Source: Edwardsiella hoshinae NBRC 105699 = ATCC 33379 (GTDB lineage: Bacteria > Pseudomonadota > Gammaproteobacteria > Enterobacterales > Enterobacteriaceae). Taken from it: DNA of 63,964 bases. Shown here in pieces: positions 1-10,228 of this stretch. A program made the translations under genes and the position numbers. The stretch is taken from positions 1 to 63,964 of the forward strand of contig NZ_BAUC01000035.1 of NCBI RefSeq assembly GCF_000474215.1, given 5' to 3'. Under the pieces are notes generated by a model that was given only the letters and a program-made list of their open reading frames with translations, made no database searches and had not been told where the DNA came from. Within the stretch, counting starts at the first letter, position 1. The number at the start of each line of letters is the position of its first letter.

Positions 1-1
1 T

Positions 2-18
2 ACGGGAGCCCGTTTTTA
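2..18 (+). terminator. partial hairpin with T-tract at the left edge
   Basis: ACGGG and CCCGT are separated by two bases and followed by TTTTT. The loop is too short for a normal hairpin, so the element probably extends beyond the window edge. It reads on the plus strand, opposite to radA. Only its presence can be stated. Confidence 0.2.
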
Positions 19-29
19 TGGCGCAATTA

Positions 30-1421
30 TCACTCCAAATCTTGCAGGATCGCCAACGCGTCCGCCAGCTTCTTCACCCCGTACACGGTCATATTAGGAA
101 TGGCCTTTTTCGGCATATTGGCGTGGGGCACCATCGCCCGACGGAAACCATGTTTCGCCGCCTCAATGATGCGTTCCTGACCGCTCGCCACCGGGCGCAC
201 CTCACCGGCCAGCCCTACCTCGCCGAAGATCACCAGATCCTGTGGTAACGGCCGATCACGCAGGCTGGAAACCAGTGACATCAACAACGCCAAATCGGCA
301 CTGGTTTCCGCTACTTTCACCCCGCCGACCACATTGACGAACACATCTTGATCGGCCATCTGCAACCCACCGTGACGGTGCAGCACCGCCAACAGGATCG
401 CCAGACGGTTCTGCTCCAACCCCACCGCCACCCGACGCGGGTTAGACATCATCGAGGTATCCACTAACGCCTGGATCTCCACCAGCAAGGGGCGAGTCCC
501 CTCCCAAACCACCATCACCGAGCTACCGGCGGTGATCTCCTCGCCGCGGCTAAGGAAAATGGCCGAGGGGTTGCTGACTTCACGCAGCCCCTGCTCAGTC
601 ATGGCGAACACCCCCAACTCATTGACCGCACCGAAGCGGTTCTTATGGCTGCGTAGAGTACGAAAGCGCGAGTCGGCGTCACCATCGAGCAGCACCGAAC
701 AATCGATGCAATGCTCCAATACCTTGGGGCCTGCCAGCGAGCCATCCTTGGTCACATGGCCCACCATAATGATCGCCACCCCGCGAGTCTTAGCGAAACG
801 CGTCAGATAAGCCGCCGTTTCACGCACTTGTGCCACGCTACCGGGAGACGACTGAATATCGGCCATATGCATCACCTGGATCGAATCGATCACCATCAGC
901 TTCGGTTGCTCCTGTTCGGCAATCAGGCAGATCTGCTCGATACTGGTCTCCGACAGCATGTTCAACCCCTCGGTCGGTAAACCGAGGCGATGGGCACGCA
1001 TCGCCACCTGTTGCAGCGACTCCTCACCGGTGACATACAAGGTCTTCATCTGCTGTGCTAGACGGCACAGGGTCTGCAACAGTAGAGTGCTCTTGCCGGC
1101 ACCGGGGTTACCACCGATCAGAATGGCGCTGCCGGGTACGACCCCACCGCCCAAAACTCGGTCGAACTCGGCGAAGCCGGTGGAAAAACGCGGCAACGCC
1201 TCCAGACTGATCTCGGCGAGCTTTTGTACTTTGCTCAGGCCACCAGCATCACCGGCATAACCGGACAGGCGGGCGCCACGCGCCGCCGTCGGTGCCGCCG
1301 CTAGCCGTACCTCGCTGATACTGTTCCAGGCTTGACAGGCTGAGCACTGCCCCTGCCAACGCGGGTAGTCCGCCCCACATTCGTTACAAACAAACGCCCG
1401 TTTTACCGCCTTCGCCACCAC
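30..1421 (-). CDS. radA: DNA repair protein RadA (Sms)
   Basis: RadA is a RecA-related ATPase that drives branch migration of recombination intermediates in the cytoplasm. The 463-residue protein has the family layout. An N-terminal zinc finger (CNECG near residue 13, CSAC near residue 31) is followed by a RecA-like core with the Walker A motif GGNPGAGKST near residue 103. The RadA-specific KNRFG motif lies near residue 255, and a Lon-protease-like C-terminal domain follows. Length matches the E. coli protein (460). It lies downstream of serB on the same strand with a 126-bp gap, as in the E. coli serB-radA-nadR order, so nadR is expected just outside the left edge. Nothing looks broken. Confidence 0.97.
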   Translation of the reverse strand: MVAKAVKRAFVCNECGADYPRWQGQCSACQAWNSISEVRLAAAPTAARGARLSGYAGDAGGLSKVQKLAEISLEALPRFSTGFAEFDRVLGGGVVPGSAILIGGNPGAGKSTLLLQTLCRLAQQMKTLYVTGEESLQQVAMRAHRLGLPTEGLNMLSETSIEQICLIAEQEQPKLMVIDSIQVMHMADIQSSPGSVAQVRETAAYLTRFAKTRGVAIIMVGHVTKDGSLAGPKVLEHCIDCSVLLDGDADSRFRTLRSHKNRFGAVNELGVFAMTEQGLREVSNPSAIFLSRGEEITAGSSVMVVWEGTRPLLVEIQALVDTSMMSNPRRVAVGLEQNRLAILLAVLHRHGGLQMADQDVFVNVVGGVKVAETSADLALLMSLVSSLRDRPLPQDLVIFGEVGLAGEVRPVASGQERIIEAAKHGFRRAMVPHANMPKKAIPNMTVYGVKKLADALAILQDLE

Positions 1422-1547
1422 CGTTCTCCTTCTTGATGTTCACACGGCCACGCCCAGTCCCCCTGCTCTCTTCCCGGACAAACTACGCCAACGCCGGCGC
1501 TCAGTATAACAGGAAACGAGCGATAACACTGTGAATGCGTACAGCGG

Positions 1548-2525
1548 TTAACGCTCTTCATGTTTCAGCGTGGCGCTCAACACGCACAACACCCCGATCA
1601 GATCGGCATGGCGAATGGCCATCGGTGCGCGCTCATACACACAGGGTTTGGCGTGATAGGCAATGCCCAATCCCGCACGTTGGATCATTTTCAGATCGTT
1701 AGCACCATCACCAATGGCGACCGTCTGCGCCAGCGGAATGCCGAGTTGTTGCGCCAGATCGCATAGAGTATCCTCCTTACATTGAGCATCCACGATGCGG
1801 CCCTCTAGCCGCCCCGTCAGGCGTCCATTCCGTACCTCTAACCCATTCGCCACCGCCGCATACAGATTCAACCGCTCGCGCAGGTGACTGGCGAAGTAGG
1901 TAAAACCACCGGAAGCGATCGCCACATGCCAGTCGAAAGCTTGCAGCTTACGCACTAAGCTGGTCAGCCCCGGCATCAGTGGCAGGCTCTCTCGCACCTG
2001 TTGCAGGAGTGTGGCATCCGCCCCCTCTAGCGCCGCGACGCGCTGTCGCAGACTGGCAGCAAAATCCAACTCGCCGCGCATCGCGCGTTCTGTCACCGCA
2101 GCGACCTCCCCCCCAACCCCAGCTAGACGCGCGATCTCATCGATACACTCGATGGTGATGGCGGTAGAGTCCATATCCATCACTAACAGTCCGGGGGAGC
2201 GCAGATGTGGCAGACGCCCCAGCACCGCCACATCGAAGCCTTGCTCATTGGCGATAAGCGCCGCACGCGGCGGCATATTGCCGGCCAGGCGTACCACTTG
2301 ATAATCCTCGATGCACCATGCCGCCACCACCACCAACGGCGCGACCAGACGACGTTGAAAGGCATGCAGCGCCGCCTTATCTAAATGACGCCCGTACAAC
2401 AACCAACCGGTATGCCCGGCACGATAGTCTAACGGCATCACTTCATCGCCACTCAGCGACAGCGGTAAGCCGGGCCAGCGGTAGATCTCCGCCGGTAGAT
2501 CGCAAAAGGTAAGACAATTGGGCAT
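1548..2525 (-). CDS. serB: phosphoserine phosphatase SerB
   Basis: SerB catalyses the last step of serine synthesis, O-phosphoserine to serine. The HAD-family catalytic signature DMDSTAITIECIDE lies at about residue 116, and the GDGANDLKM motif III is near the C-terminus. The open frame runs further upstream, but I place the start at the ATG giving MPNCLTFCDLP, because it matches the E. coli N-terminus (MPNITWCDLP) and is preceded by the strong ribosome site GAGAGGAGT. That gives 325 residues, close to the 322 of E. coli. It is divergent from smp with 107 bp between them, and is followed by radA on the same strand. Confidence 0.96.
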   Translation of the reverse strand: MPNCLTFCDLPAEIYRWPGLPLSLSGDEVMPLDYRAGHTGWLLYGRHLDKAALHAFQRRLVAPLVVVAAWCIEDYQVVRLAGNMPPRAALIANEQGFDVAVLGRLPHLRSPGLLVMDMDSTAITIECIDEIARLAGVGGEVAAVTERAMRGELDFAASLRQRVAALEGADATLLQQVRESLPLMPGLTSLVRKLQAFDWHVAIASGGFTYFASHLRERLNLYAAVANGLEVRNGRLTGRLEGRIVDAQCKEDTLCDLAQQLGIPLAQTVAIGDGANDLKMIQRAGLGIAYHAKPCVYERAPMAIRHADLIGVLCVLSATLKHEER

Positions 2526-2632
2526 AACCACTCCTCTCAAACACCATCCATGCGTCAAAACCGAGCCTCACGCTATCCTATCGTTAAGGCTTCTGGCAAC
2601 ATAAAGTCATTACCGCTGTATAGGATCTCTTC

Positions 2633-3352
2633 ATGGTTAAGGCCACACTTCGCTTCCGCCTACACAGAACCGCTATCGTTCTGATATGCTTAGCTTTATT
2701 GGTTATTTTACTCCAGGGGGCGTCCTATTTCAGTCTGAGCCATCAACGGGCGAGGCTTGATCAGGTCGGCGAGTTGGCACAAACCCTGGCGCAACAGGTC
2801 GCCGCCCGCCTAACGCCGTTTATGAATGATGACTCACCAGACAGCAAGCGCATCGCTCCCATTCTTGAGGGGCTGACTCGTCATAGTCGAATTCTGGACG
2901 CCAGCGTCTATACCTTGAACGGCACATTGGTGGCGCAGGCTGGAGAACGCGTCAAGGTGCGTGATCGCTTGGCGCTGGATGGGCAACGAGCCGGTAGCTA
3001 CTTCAACCATCAGATCGTCCAACCGATCGACGGCCACGATGGCCCGCTCGGTTTCTTACGCTTGACGCTGGATACGCACGTGCTGGCGACCGAATCACAG
3101 CAGGTCGATAACACCACTAACCTGCTACGTCTAATGATACTGCTGGCGCTGGCCATCGGCATCATCCTGGCACGTACCCTGCTACAGACTCAACGCAGCC
3201 GCTGGCAGCAGTCATCTTATCTGCTCACGGCTAACGCGCCGCTGGAAGAAGAGCACGCACCGACATCCCCGCCGAAGGAGGATGGGACGAGCACCTCGGT
3301 GCCGCCAGAGGGAGATAACCCCACCTCCTCTTCCTCCGCCCCGCATCCCTGA
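2633..3352 (+). CDS. smp: membrane protein Smp (YtjB/AhpA family)
   Basis: This is an inner-membrane protein of unclear biochemical role, encoded divergently from serB as in E. coli. A first transmembrane helix spans residues 12-34. A periplasmic domain of about 125 residues follows, then a second helix near residues 163-182 (LLRLMILLALAIGIILA). The cytoplasmic tail from about residue 200 is rich in P, S, T and E (for example EEEHAPTSPPKEDGTS). The protein is 239 residues against about 214 in E. coli, and the excess is in this low-complexity tail. A strong bidirectional terminator follows at once. Family assignment rests on the context and the N-terminal pattern. Confidence 0.85.
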   Translation: MVKATLRFRLHRTAIVLICLALLVILLQGASYFSLSHQRARLDQVGELAQTLAQQVAARLTPFMNDDSPDSKRIAPILEGLTRHSRILDASVYTLNGTLVAQAGERVKVRDRLALDGQRAGSYFNHQIVQPIDGHDGPLGFLRLTLDTHVLATESQQVDNTTNLLRLMILLALAIGIILARTLLQTQRSRWQQSSYLLTANAPLEEEHAPTSPPKEDGTSTSVPPEGDNPTSSSSAPHP

Positions 3353-3370
3353 TCCCATAAAAAGCAAAAA

Positions 3371-3391
3371 CCCCGCCGAAGCGGGGTTTTT
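3371..3391 (+). terminator. bidirectional terminator between smp and rnpB
   Basis: The perfect stem CCCCGC/GCGGGG has a CGAA tetraloop and is flanked by AAAAA upstream and TTTTT downstream. It can terminate smp on the plus strand and rnpB on the minus strand. Confidence 0.85.
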
Positions 3392-3395
3392 AGAT

Positions 3396-3774
<379 letters not shown>

Positions 3775-3781
3775 GGCGCGG

Positions 3782-3810
3782 ATGATAGGCTATTCAAGCG
3801 CCGTTGTCAC
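3782..3810 (-). promoter_or_regulatory. rnpB sigma-70 promoter
   Basis: On the minus strand a -35 GTGACA and a -10 TATCAT are separated by exactly 17 bp. The -10 ends 7 bp before the inferred RNA 5' end, with a GC-rich discriminator (CCGCGCC) typical of stable-RNA promoters. The -35 overlaps the last codons of rsmI. Confidence 0.75.
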
Positions 3811-4669
3811 CTGATTGCTGCGCGAGTGCATATTTATACAGCGCATTCTTCTTCACACCGTGGATCTCTGCCGCCAACGCCGCTGCCTTTTTCAGCGGTA
3901 GCTCCGCCTGGAGCAACGCCAATGTGCGCAGTGCCTCGGGCGATAGGGCCTCCTCATCGGCCTGATAACCTTCAACGATCAGCACCATCTCGCCCTTGCG
4001 CCGATTCTCATCTTCACGCACCCAGGCCAACAGCTGCGCCACTGGCGCACCGTAAATACTCTCCCAGGTCTTAGTCAGCTCGCGCGCCAGCACCACATAC
4101 CGCTCACCGCCCAGTTCGCTCACCATATCTTCCAGACTCTCCAGTAGACGATGGGTCGACTCGTAGAAGATCAGCGTGCGCGCCTCCTGTTGCAGAGCTC
4201 GTAGACGATCGCGCCGCGCCTTGCTCTTAGCCGGCAAGAAGCCTTCGTAACAGAAACGGTCCGACGCCACCCCTGCCGCACACAACGCGGTGGTCGCGGC
4301 GCACGCTCCCGGCAAAGGAACCACACGGATCCCCGCCTCACGGCAACGACGCACCAAATGGTAGCCAGGATCGTTGATTAGCGGCGTACCGGCGTCTGAA
4401 ACCAAGGCAATACTCTGGCCGGCGCGTAGCTTGTCGAGCAACAGTTCGGCCTTCTGTTGTTCGTTATGGTCATGTAATGCGAAGAAACGCGCATTAATGG
4501 CAAAATGTTGTAACAGCATTCCCGTATGACGGGTATCCTCAGCCGCTATCAAATCGACCGCTTTCAGCGTCGCCAACGCCCGCTGGGTAATGTCCCCAAG
4601 GTTACCGATCGGCGTCGGTACCACATACAGCGTCGCCGCAGAAATGGCAGCATGATCGTTTTGATTCAT
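3794..4669 (-). CDS. rsmI: 16S rRNA 2'-O-ribose C1402 methyltransferase RsmI
   Basis: RsmI methylates the ribose of C1402 in the 16S rRNA decoding centre, using S-adenosylmethionine. The 291-residue protein opens with the tetrapyrrole-methylase-type strand and loop [14 protein letters not shown], followed by AEDTRHTG and [12 protein letters not shown] (the cofactor fold), and ends in a small helical domain. Length fits the family (286 in E. coli). It is divergent from lpoA with 62 bp between starts, the same arrangement as in E. coli, and its 3' end carries the rnpB promoter. Confidence 0.95.
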   Translation of the reverse strand: MNQNDHAAISAATLYVVPTPIGNLGDITQRALATLKAVDLIAAEDTRHTGMLLQHFAINARFFALHDHNEQQKAELLLDKLRAGQSIALVSDAGTPLINDPGYHLVRRCREAGIRVVPLPGACAATTALCAAGVASDRFCYEGFLPAKSKARRDRLRALQQEARTLIFYESTHRLLESLEDMVSELGGERYVVLARELTKTWESIYGAPVAQLLAWVREDENRRKGEMVLIVEGYQADEEALSPEALRTLALLQAELPLKKAAALAAEIHGVKKNALYKYALAQQSGDNGA

Positions 4670-4731
4670 TGTTTCATCCGGTTTGTCGATTTAATATTGA
4701 GCATTCTGAAAAAAAATTCACTGGGTACAGT

Positions 4732-6828
4732 ATGCTTTCCTCAATCACTGTCCGCACCAAGTCCGGACGCCTCATCCCGCTGGTTCTGGCCGCCATGTTA
4801 TTGGCCGCCTGCGCCGGGCGCGAATCCACCACGCCGCCCGCCGCCATTCAGAGCGAAGCAACCGCATCCGCCGCCTATTATTTGCAGCAGATGAAGCAAA
4901 GTAGCGATGATAGCAAGGCTGATTGGCAATTACTTGCCATTCGTGCATTGCTGCGCGAAGGAAAGCTGCCCTTGGCGGCCAAACTGTACGGCCAACTGCC
5001 GCAACAGCTGAGTGCGGCGCAGCAACAGGAACACCTGTTGGTGGGCGCCGAGTTAGCGCTTGCCCGCCATGCACCACAGCAGGCCGCTGTACTGCTCGCC
5101 AAGTTGGATGCCACCCAGCTCGCCCCGGCGCAGCAACAGCGTTACTATCAAGCGCTGATCGCCACGCCAGCAGGTAAAAACACGCTGGCGCAGCTCCGCG
5201 CCTACATCGCGCTACAACCGCTACTGACGCAAGATGCGCAGCGTAAGGCCAACATCGACGCCACCTGGGCTGCGCTAAGCGGACTCAGCCAGGCCGATCT
5301 CAACGGTATGGTGATCAACGCCAATGAGGATGTACTCCGTGGCTGGCTAGATCTACTGCGTCTGTACCAGGATAACCGCCAGGATCCGGCCTTACTCAAA
5401 GCGGCAATCAAGGACTGGCAGACACGTTATCCCAACAATCCGGCGGCGACACTGCTGCCTTCTGCCCTGGATAATATCCTACACCTGCAAGCTGCCTCCA
5501 CCGCTAACATCGCTTTGCTATTGCCGCTAAATGGCCAGGCGAAGGCCTTCTCCGACGCCATCGAAGCTGGCTTCAACGCGGCCAAGAATGGCGCCTTCAG
5601 CCAAGGTGCCACGGCAGACGCGACGGCTTCAGTAAACGCGGCAACGAACACGACGCCGACAGCACCAGCCGTAAGTACAGGCAACACGCCAGCGGAGACG
5701 GATGTTAACGCCGGCGGTGCCGTCAGCCCCAGCGCTCAGAACGGCGCAAGCGCCGCGGCAAGCACCGCAGCGGCACCGGGCGACGCCAGCGCATCGACGC
5801 CGCCGCAACTGGATGCGGCGGGCGATCCCATCGCCCCAAGCGTCAGCCCCGGCAACCCCGCAGCCCATATTCAGGTGTATGACACCAGCGCCACGCCCTT
5901 GTCGGCGCTATTGACCCAGGCGCAACAAGGTGGCGCGAGTTTGGTCGTCGGTCCGCTGCTAAAAAACAACGTCGAGCAACTCGCTAGTCTCGCTACGCCG
6001 CTGAATATTCTGGCGCTCAACCAGCCGGAAAAAGTACAAAACCAGCCCAATATTTGTTACTTCGCTCTATCTCCAGAGGATGAGGCGCGCGATGCCGCAC
6101 ACCACATCTGGGAACAGGGTAAACGCACGCCGCTACTGCTGATCCCACGCAGTCCGCTGGGTGATCGCGTCGCGAAAGCCTTCGCCAGCGAGTGGCAATC
6201 CCTGGGCGGCGGTACGGTATTGCAACAAACCTTCGGCTCCAGCGCTGAACTGCGCAGCACCATCAACGGAGGAACGGGCATCCGTCTGAGCGGACAACCA
6301 GTCATGGTCGCCCCCGCTCAGCCGGCATCAGTCACCATCGCCGGCCTGACTATCCCGGCGCCGGTGCAGCCTCCCGCCACGAGTGGCGGTAATGTGGATG
6401 CCGTTTACATCATCGCCACCCCGGCCGAGCTGACGCTGATCAAACCGATGATCGATCTGGCCAACGGGACCCATAACGGGGTCGGGTTGTATGCCAGCTC
6501 ACGCAGCTATCAGGCGGGCGCCGGTCCGGACTTCCGCCTAGAGATGGAGGGCGTGCAGTTTAGCGACATCCCATTACTGGCTGGCAGCGCCCCCGCCATT
6601 CTGCAACAGGCTCCGGCTCAGTATCGTAACGACTATTCGTTGATGCGCCTGTATGCCATGGGAGCCGATGCTTGGACTTTGGCGAACCACTTTACCCAAA
6701 TGCGCCAGATCCCCGGCTTCCAAGTCAAGGGCGCGACCGGGGTGCTCAGCGCCAACGCGGACTGCGTCATTCAGCGAAAACTGCCATGGCTACAGTACCA
6801 ACAGGGCAGCATTGTCCCAGTACAGTAA
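4732..6828 (+). CDS. lpoA: outer-membrane lipoprotein LpoA, activator of PBP1A
   Basis: LpoA reaches from the outer membrane through the peptidoglycan and activates the synthase PBP1A (MrcA). I start at the ATG giving [13 protein letters not shown], 21 codons inside the longest frame, because it yields a proper lipoprotein signal with lipobox LLAAC near residue 27. An N-terminal TPR-like domain is followed by a C-terminal domain resembling periplasmic binding proteins ([34 protein letters not shown]). Between them, from about residue 282, is a linker of about 100 residues dominated by A, T, S, P and G. The protein has 698 residues (678 in E. coli). Its end overlaps yraN by 43 bp. Confidence 0.94.
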   Translation: MLSSITVRTKSGRLIPLVLAAMLLAACAGRESTTPPAAIQSEATASAAYYLQQMKQSSDDSKADWQLLAIRALLREGKLPLAAKLYGQLPQQLSAAQQQEHLLVGAELALARHAPQQAAVLLAKLDATQLAPAQQQRYYQALIATPAGKNTLAQLRAYIALQPLLTQDAQRKANIDATWAALSGLSQADLNGMVINANEDVLRGWLDLLRLYQDNRQDPALLKAAIKDWQTRYPNNPAATLLPSALDNILHLQAASTANIALLLPLNGQAKAFSDAIEAGFNAAKNGAFSQGATADATASVNAATNTTPTAPAVSTGNTPAETDVNAGGAVSPSAQNGASAAASTAAAPGDASASTPPQLDAAGDPIAPSVSPGNPAAHIQVYDTSATPLSALLTQAQQGGASLVVGPLLKNNVEQLASLATPLNILALNQPEKVQNQPNICYFALSPEDEARDAAHHIWEQGKRTPLLLIPRSPLGDRVAKAFASEWQSLGGGTVLQQTFGSSAELRSTINGGTGIRLSGQPVMVAPAQPASVTIAGLTIPAPVQPPATSGGNVDAVYIIATPAELTLIKPMIDLANGTHNGVGLYASSRSYQAGAGPDFRLEMEGVQFSDIPLLAGSAPAILQQAPAQYRNDYSLMRLYAMGADAWTLANHFTQMRQIPGFQVKGATGVLSANADCVIQRKLPWLQYQQGSIVPVQ

Positions 6829-7172
6829 GCTCGCAACAGATCGGCGCGCAGTATGAGCAACAGGCGCGCCGTTATCTGGAGCATGCCGGACTGCGTTTTC
6901 ACGCCGCCAATGTGCGTTTACCCGGCGGCGAGATCGATCTGATCATGCGCGACGGCACTACCTGGGTGTTTGTCGAGGTGCGCTATCGCCGCTCCGAGCG
7001 CTATGGCGGCGCGGCGGCCAGCATCGATAGCGGTAAACGACGACGCTTGTTACGTACTGCCGCTCGCTGGCTGGCGGCACAAAATCAGAGCCTAGAAACG
7101 GCTGACTGCCGTTTTGACGTTTTGGCAATCACCGGCGGGCGGTTACAATGGCTGCCTAATGCATTTGTCTGA
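6786..7172 (+). CDS. yraN: YraN family protein (UPF0102)
   Basis: This small protein has a restriction-endonuclease-like fold, no established function, and 128 residues. The core GGEIDLIM followed by [10 protein letters not shown] contains the E/D-E-V pattern expected of the nuclease-like active site. The chosen ATG gives MATVPTGQ, equivalent to the E. coli N-terminus MATVPTRS, and lies inside the end of lpoA (43-bp overlap), so translation is probably coupled. It is followed by diaA after 45 bp. Confidence 0.9.
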   Translation: MATVPTGQHCPSTVSSQQIGAQYEQQARRYLEHAGLRFHAANVRLPGGEIDLIMRDGTTWVFVEVRYRRSERYGGAAASIDSGKRRRLLRTAARWLAAQNQSLETADCRFDVLAITGGRLQWLPNAFV

Positions 7173-7217
7173 AGCGCGCTTGCTTTTCAGGCTTTTCTGA
7201 ATCAATGGATACTTACC

Positions 7218-7808
7218 GTGCTGGAAAGAATCAAAGGCTGTTTTACTGAAAGCATTCAAACTCAAATTGCCGCCGCCGAGGCCCTGCCTGATGCCATCTC
7301 CCGCGCGGCAATGACCTTGGTACAGTCGCTACTCAACGGTAATAAAATTCTGTGCTGCGGTAATGGTGCTTCCGGCGCCAATGCCCAACATTTTGCCGCC
7401 ACGCTGATCAATCGCTTTGAAACCGAGCGTCCTAGCCTACCCGCGATCGCACTTAATGCCGATAGCGTGGTCTTAACCGCGATAGGCAATGATCGTCTGC
7501 ATGACGAAATCTACGCCAAACAGGTGCGAGCCCTCGGACACGCCGGTGACGTCCTGTTGGCTATCTCAACCCGCGGCAATAGCCGTGATATCGTGAAGGC
7601 GGTCGAAGCGGCGGTAACGCGCGATATGACCATTGTGGCACTGACTGGCTACGACGGCGGTGAGTTGGCCGGACTGCTAGGGCAGCAGGATGTAGAAATC
7701 CGCATCCCCTCCCATCGCAGTACCCGGATCCAAGAGATGCACATGCTGACCGTCAATTGCCTGTGTGATTTAATCGATAACACTCTGTTCCCTCATCAGG
7801 CTGACTGA
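7218..7808 (+). CDS. diaA: DnaA initiator-associating protein DiaA
   Basis: DiaA is a tetrameric SIS-fold protein that binds DnaA and promotes timely initiation at oriC. Its 196 residues are nearly identical to recalled E. coli DiaA across the whole chain (SIS region [16 protein letters not shown]-terminal block [14 protein letters not shown]). The start codon is GTG. It sits between yraN and dolP, the usual order. It resembles the phosphoheptose isomerase GmhA, but the near-identity and the context favour DiaA. Confidence 0.96.
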   Translation: MLERIKGCFTESIQTQIAAAEALPDAISRAAMTLVQSLLNGNKILCCGNGASGANAQHFAATLINRFETERPSLPAIALNADSVVLTAIGNDRLHDEIYAKQVRALGHAGDVLLAISTRGNSRDIVKAVEAAVTRDMTIVALTGYDGGELAGLLGQQDVEIRIPSHRSTRIQEMHMLTVNCLCDLIDNTLFPHQAD

Positions 7809-7818
7809 AGGAGTCGTC

Positions 7819-8409
7819 ATGACGATGCGTTTTCCCTTAACCCGATGTTTCCCCCTGCTGCTGGTGCTGAGCGCGCTGCTGTTGCAAGGCTGTGTTGCCG
7901 CCGTGATCGGTAGCGCCACCATGGCGACCCAAGCAGCCAGCGATCCGCGTAGTGTGGGCACTCAGGTCGACGATGGCACGCTCGAAGCGCGTATCTCCAA
8001 TGCCTTGAGCAAAGATGCGCAACTGAAGAAAGAAGCGCGGGTAGTGGTCACGGCCTATCAAGGCCAGGTCTTACTGACCGGACAGGCCCCAAGCCAAGAA
8101 CTGATCAACCGTGCTAAGCAGATCGCCATGGGCGTCGAAGGCACCAAGGCCGTCTACAACGAGATCCGGCGGGGGAATCCTGTTAGCCTAGGCACCGCCT
8201 CGGCTGATGCCTGGATCACCACCAAGGTGCGCTCTCAGTTACTCGCCAGCGATCAGGTAAAATCGACCAACGTGAAGGTGACCACCGAGAATGGTGAAGT
8301 CTTCCTGTTAGGGTTGGTCACACCGAAAGAGGGACAGGCGGCGGCGCAAATCGCCAGCCGCGTTAGCGGCGTGAAACACGTCACTACCGCCTTCACATTG
8401 TTGAAGTAA
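7819..8409 (+). CDS. dolP: outer-membrane lipoprotein DolP (YraP), two BON domains
   Basis: DolP is an outer-membrane lipoprotein that binds anionic phospholipids, concentrates at the division site and supports envelope integrity and BAM function. The 196-residue protein has a signal peptide with lipobox LLQGC (Cys25), then two BON domains at about residues 50-117 and 128-194. It starts 10 bp after diaA stops and is the last gene of the lpoA-yraN-diaA-dolP run. The ribosome site AAGGAG is good. Confidence 0.94.
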   Translation: MTMRFPLTRCFPLLLVLSALLLQGCVAAVIGSATMATQAASDPRSVGTQVDDGTLEARISNALSKDAQLKKEARVVVTAYQGQVLLTGQAPSQELINRAKQIAMGVEGTKAVYNEIRRGNPVSLGTASADAWITTKVRSQLLASDQVKSTNVKVTTENGEVFLLGLVTPKEGQAAAQIASRVSGVKHVTTAFTLLK

Positions 8410-8415
8410 CCCTCG

Positions 8416-8447
8416 CGTCACCTCCCCTTATTGGCGGGGAGGTGACG
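8416..8447. terminator. strong hairpin between convergent dolP and mtgA
   Basis: A perfect 12-bp stem (CGTCACCTCCCC with GGGGAGGTGACG) has an 8-base loop. Neither side has a T-tract, so it may act as an RNA 3'-end stabiliser or a Rho-assisted terminator rather than a classical intrinsic terminator. Confidence 0.5.
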
Positions 8448-8451
8448 ATAT

Positions 8452-9183
8452 CTACAAATCATAGCGCCGCAAGAAGGCCTCTCCCCCCAATTGACGCATT
8501 TGACGCAAGATCCAGCGTTGACGCTGCCAGACATAACCTGAGGGTGCCTGGACGTGAAAACGATGCGGATTGGGCAGTACCGCCGCCAACAGCGCAGCCT
8601 CACTGGCCGTCAAGCGGCTAGCCGGTTTATGGAAGTAATGCTGGGCCGCCGCCTCCACCCCGAAGATACCCGGACCGAACTCGACAATATTCAGATAGAC
8701 GGTCAGAATACGGCGCTTGCTCCACAGCAGCTCCTCACTTAACGTGAGCACGGCCTCCAATCCTTTGCGTAACCAGCTACGTCCATCCCACAGCAGCAGA
8801 TTCTTCACCGTTTGTTGAGAAAGTGTCGAGGCACCACGCAATGGTCGATCGCCCTCAGTGGCACGATCCAGCACCTGTTCGATAGCGCTCAGATCGAATC
8901 CCCAGTGTTGTGGGAATTTCTGATCTTCAGCGGCAATCACCGCCAATGCCATTTCAGGTGAGATCGCCGAAAGTGGCCGCCAACGCTGATGGGCGACATA
9001 ACTAAAATCGCCATCCAACCAGGCAGCAACCTGGCGTTGTATCATCACCGTCGAGTAGGGCACTGGCAGGATGGCAAACAACAACAAAGCCGCGAGCCAC
9101 ATCCCCAGCAGCGCAACGCACAGTCGTCCGCACCAATGTCGTACGCCTCGTCCGATGCGACGCAGCGCTGCTGTTTTTCTCAT
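8452..9183 (-). CDS. mtgA: monofunctional peptidoglycan glycosyltransferase MtgA
   Basis: MtgA polymerises lipid II into glycan strands at the inner membrane. The 243-residue protein has an N-terminal membrane anchor (about residues 20-42) and a family 51 glycosyltransferase domain. The catalytic-site block [15 protein letters not shown] is near residue 84, with [12 protein letters not shown] and [15 protein letters not shown] downstream. Its ATG overlaps the stop of elbB (ATGA), so the two form an elbB-mtgA operon, as in E. coli. Confidence 0.95.
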   Translation of the reverse strand: MRKTAALRRIGRGVRHWCGRLCVALLGMWLAALLLFAILPVPYSTVMIQRQVAAWLDGDFSYVAHQRWRPLSAISPEMALAVIAAEDQKFPQHWGFDLSAIEQVLDRATEGDRPLRGASTLSQQTVKNLLLWDGRSWLRKGLEAVLTLSEELLWSKRRILTVYLNIVEFGPGIFGVEAAAQHYFHKPASRLTASEAALLAAVLPNPHRFHVQAPSGYVWQRQRWILRQMRQLGGEAFLRRYDL

Positions 9184-9833
9184 CGCATCATTTCCAACAC
9201 CTGTGCGACCAGCTTGTCGATCCCTTGTGCCGCTTCGGCGATCGAGCCAGCCAACATATAGGCCGGGGTAGTAACTACGCGCTGCGCAGCATCCACGACA
9301 ATCTCATCCACCGGACAGGCAACATGCTGGCCGCCCATTGCCTCGATGGCGGCGACGGTTCCCGCATCATTGCCGATGGTTACCCGCACCGGCTCGCCCA
9401 ACAATTTGGGCAACAGCGCCGGCGCAATACAAATGAAACCCAACGGCTTACCGGCCTGGTGTAACTGCTTGACCAAGCGTTGCAGATCGCTATCAACCCA
9501 ACATTCCGCCCCTTCGCTTGCCAAACTACTCAGGTTCTTCGCTGCACCAAATCCGCCTGGGACGATTAAGGCATCCAGTTGGCTGGCATCCGCTTGATCC
9601 AAGGGCTGTACCTCGCCTCTGGCGATACGTGCCGCTTCGACCAATATGTTACGTTGCTCGGCAACCGCCTCGCCGCGCCGGTGATCGATCACCTGCGCCT
9701 GTTCCCGATCCGGCGCCAAACATACCGCCTGAACGCCAGCGCGGGAGAGCGCCAACAGCGTCAACACCGCCTCATGAATCTCGCTGCCATCGAACACCCC
9801 GCAGCCACTGAGCACTACGCCAACTCGTTTCAT
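9180..9833 (-). CDS. elbB: glyoxalase-like DJ-1/PfpI family protein ElbB
   Basis: This is a class I glutamine amidotransferase-like protein of the DJ-1/PfpI superfamily. The E. coli homologue has been reported to have low glyoxalase activity, and the physiological role is uncertain. The 217 residues include [17 protein letters not shown] at the N-terminus and the nucleophile-elbow region [11 protein letters not shown] with its conserved Cys. It is translationally coupled to mtgA, and upstream lies the arcZ/arcB intergenic region. Confidence 0.93.
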   Translation of the reverse strand: MKRVGVVLSGCGVFDGSEIHEAVLTLLALSRAGVQAVCLAPDREQAQVIDHRRGEAVAEQRNILVEAARIARGEVQPLDQADASQLDALIVPGGFGAAKNLSSLASEGAECWVDSDLQRLVKQLHQAGKPLGFICIAPALLPKLLGEPVRVTIGNDAGTVAAIEAMGGQHVACPVDEIVVDAAQRVVTTPAYMLAGSIAEAAQGIDKLVAQVLEMMR

Positions 9834-10082
9834 TGCTTCTCCTCACTCATTGATTACCTACGTTAGCCGCGATACCGCCCCGCACGGGGTGTCGCATCAT
9901 TAGCATTAACGCTGATTAACTATTCGATTTTCTTTACCTTTTTAGCACCACGTTACGCCATCAATCCCACTAGTAACGAATTCTAATTAAGTCAATATAT
10001 TGGCGGTTTGTATTGGTAAAAAACAAAATGCATCACACATTTAAATGAATGAACTAACATTCATCATCTAGTTATTGGTATG

Positions 10083-10111
10083 TTGACAATGTTGTGCGTC
10101 GAACCGAATCG
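10083..10111 (+). promoter_or_regulatory. candidate arcZ promoter
   Basis: A perfect -35 TTGACA sits at 10083-10088. The best -10 at 16-17 bp spacing is poor (CGAATC or GAATCG), so the promoter is probably weak or activator-dependent, and the transcription start of about 10117 is approximate. The rest of the 385-bp elbB-arcB gap left of this point is AT-rich and shows no gene. Confidence 0.35.
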
Positions 10112-10116
10112 TTCTA

Positions 10117-10228
10117 GTTACGCAAACCTTTTCTTGATAATTTCTCTCATCAACTATGCGTAGCTAGCCAGTTTCCCTGGTGTTGGCGCAGTCGTTGCGC
10201 ACCCCGACTCCGTCGGGGTCATTTTTTT
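10117..10228 (+). ncRNA. arcZ: Hfq-binding small RNA ArcZ
   Basis: ArcZ is an Hfq-dependent sRNA that activates rpoS translation and represses many mRNAs. In E. coli it is repressed by ArcA. The functional core CCCTGGTGTTGGCGCAG (10175-10191) is identical to recalled E. coli ArcZ. It is followed by a GC-rich terminator (ACCCCGAC/GTCGGGGT, 10201-10219) and seven T residues. The position between elbB and arcB, tail-to-tail with arcB and overlapping its last codons, is the same as in E. coli. The 3' end is well defined. The 5' end is an estimate, and the 5' half is diverged. Confidence 0.88.

Noticed and set aside
10081-10095. ArcA box in front of arcZ (two TGTTG repeats)
   Set aside because: The repeats are 9 bp apart, not the 11 bp usual for ArcA direct repeats.
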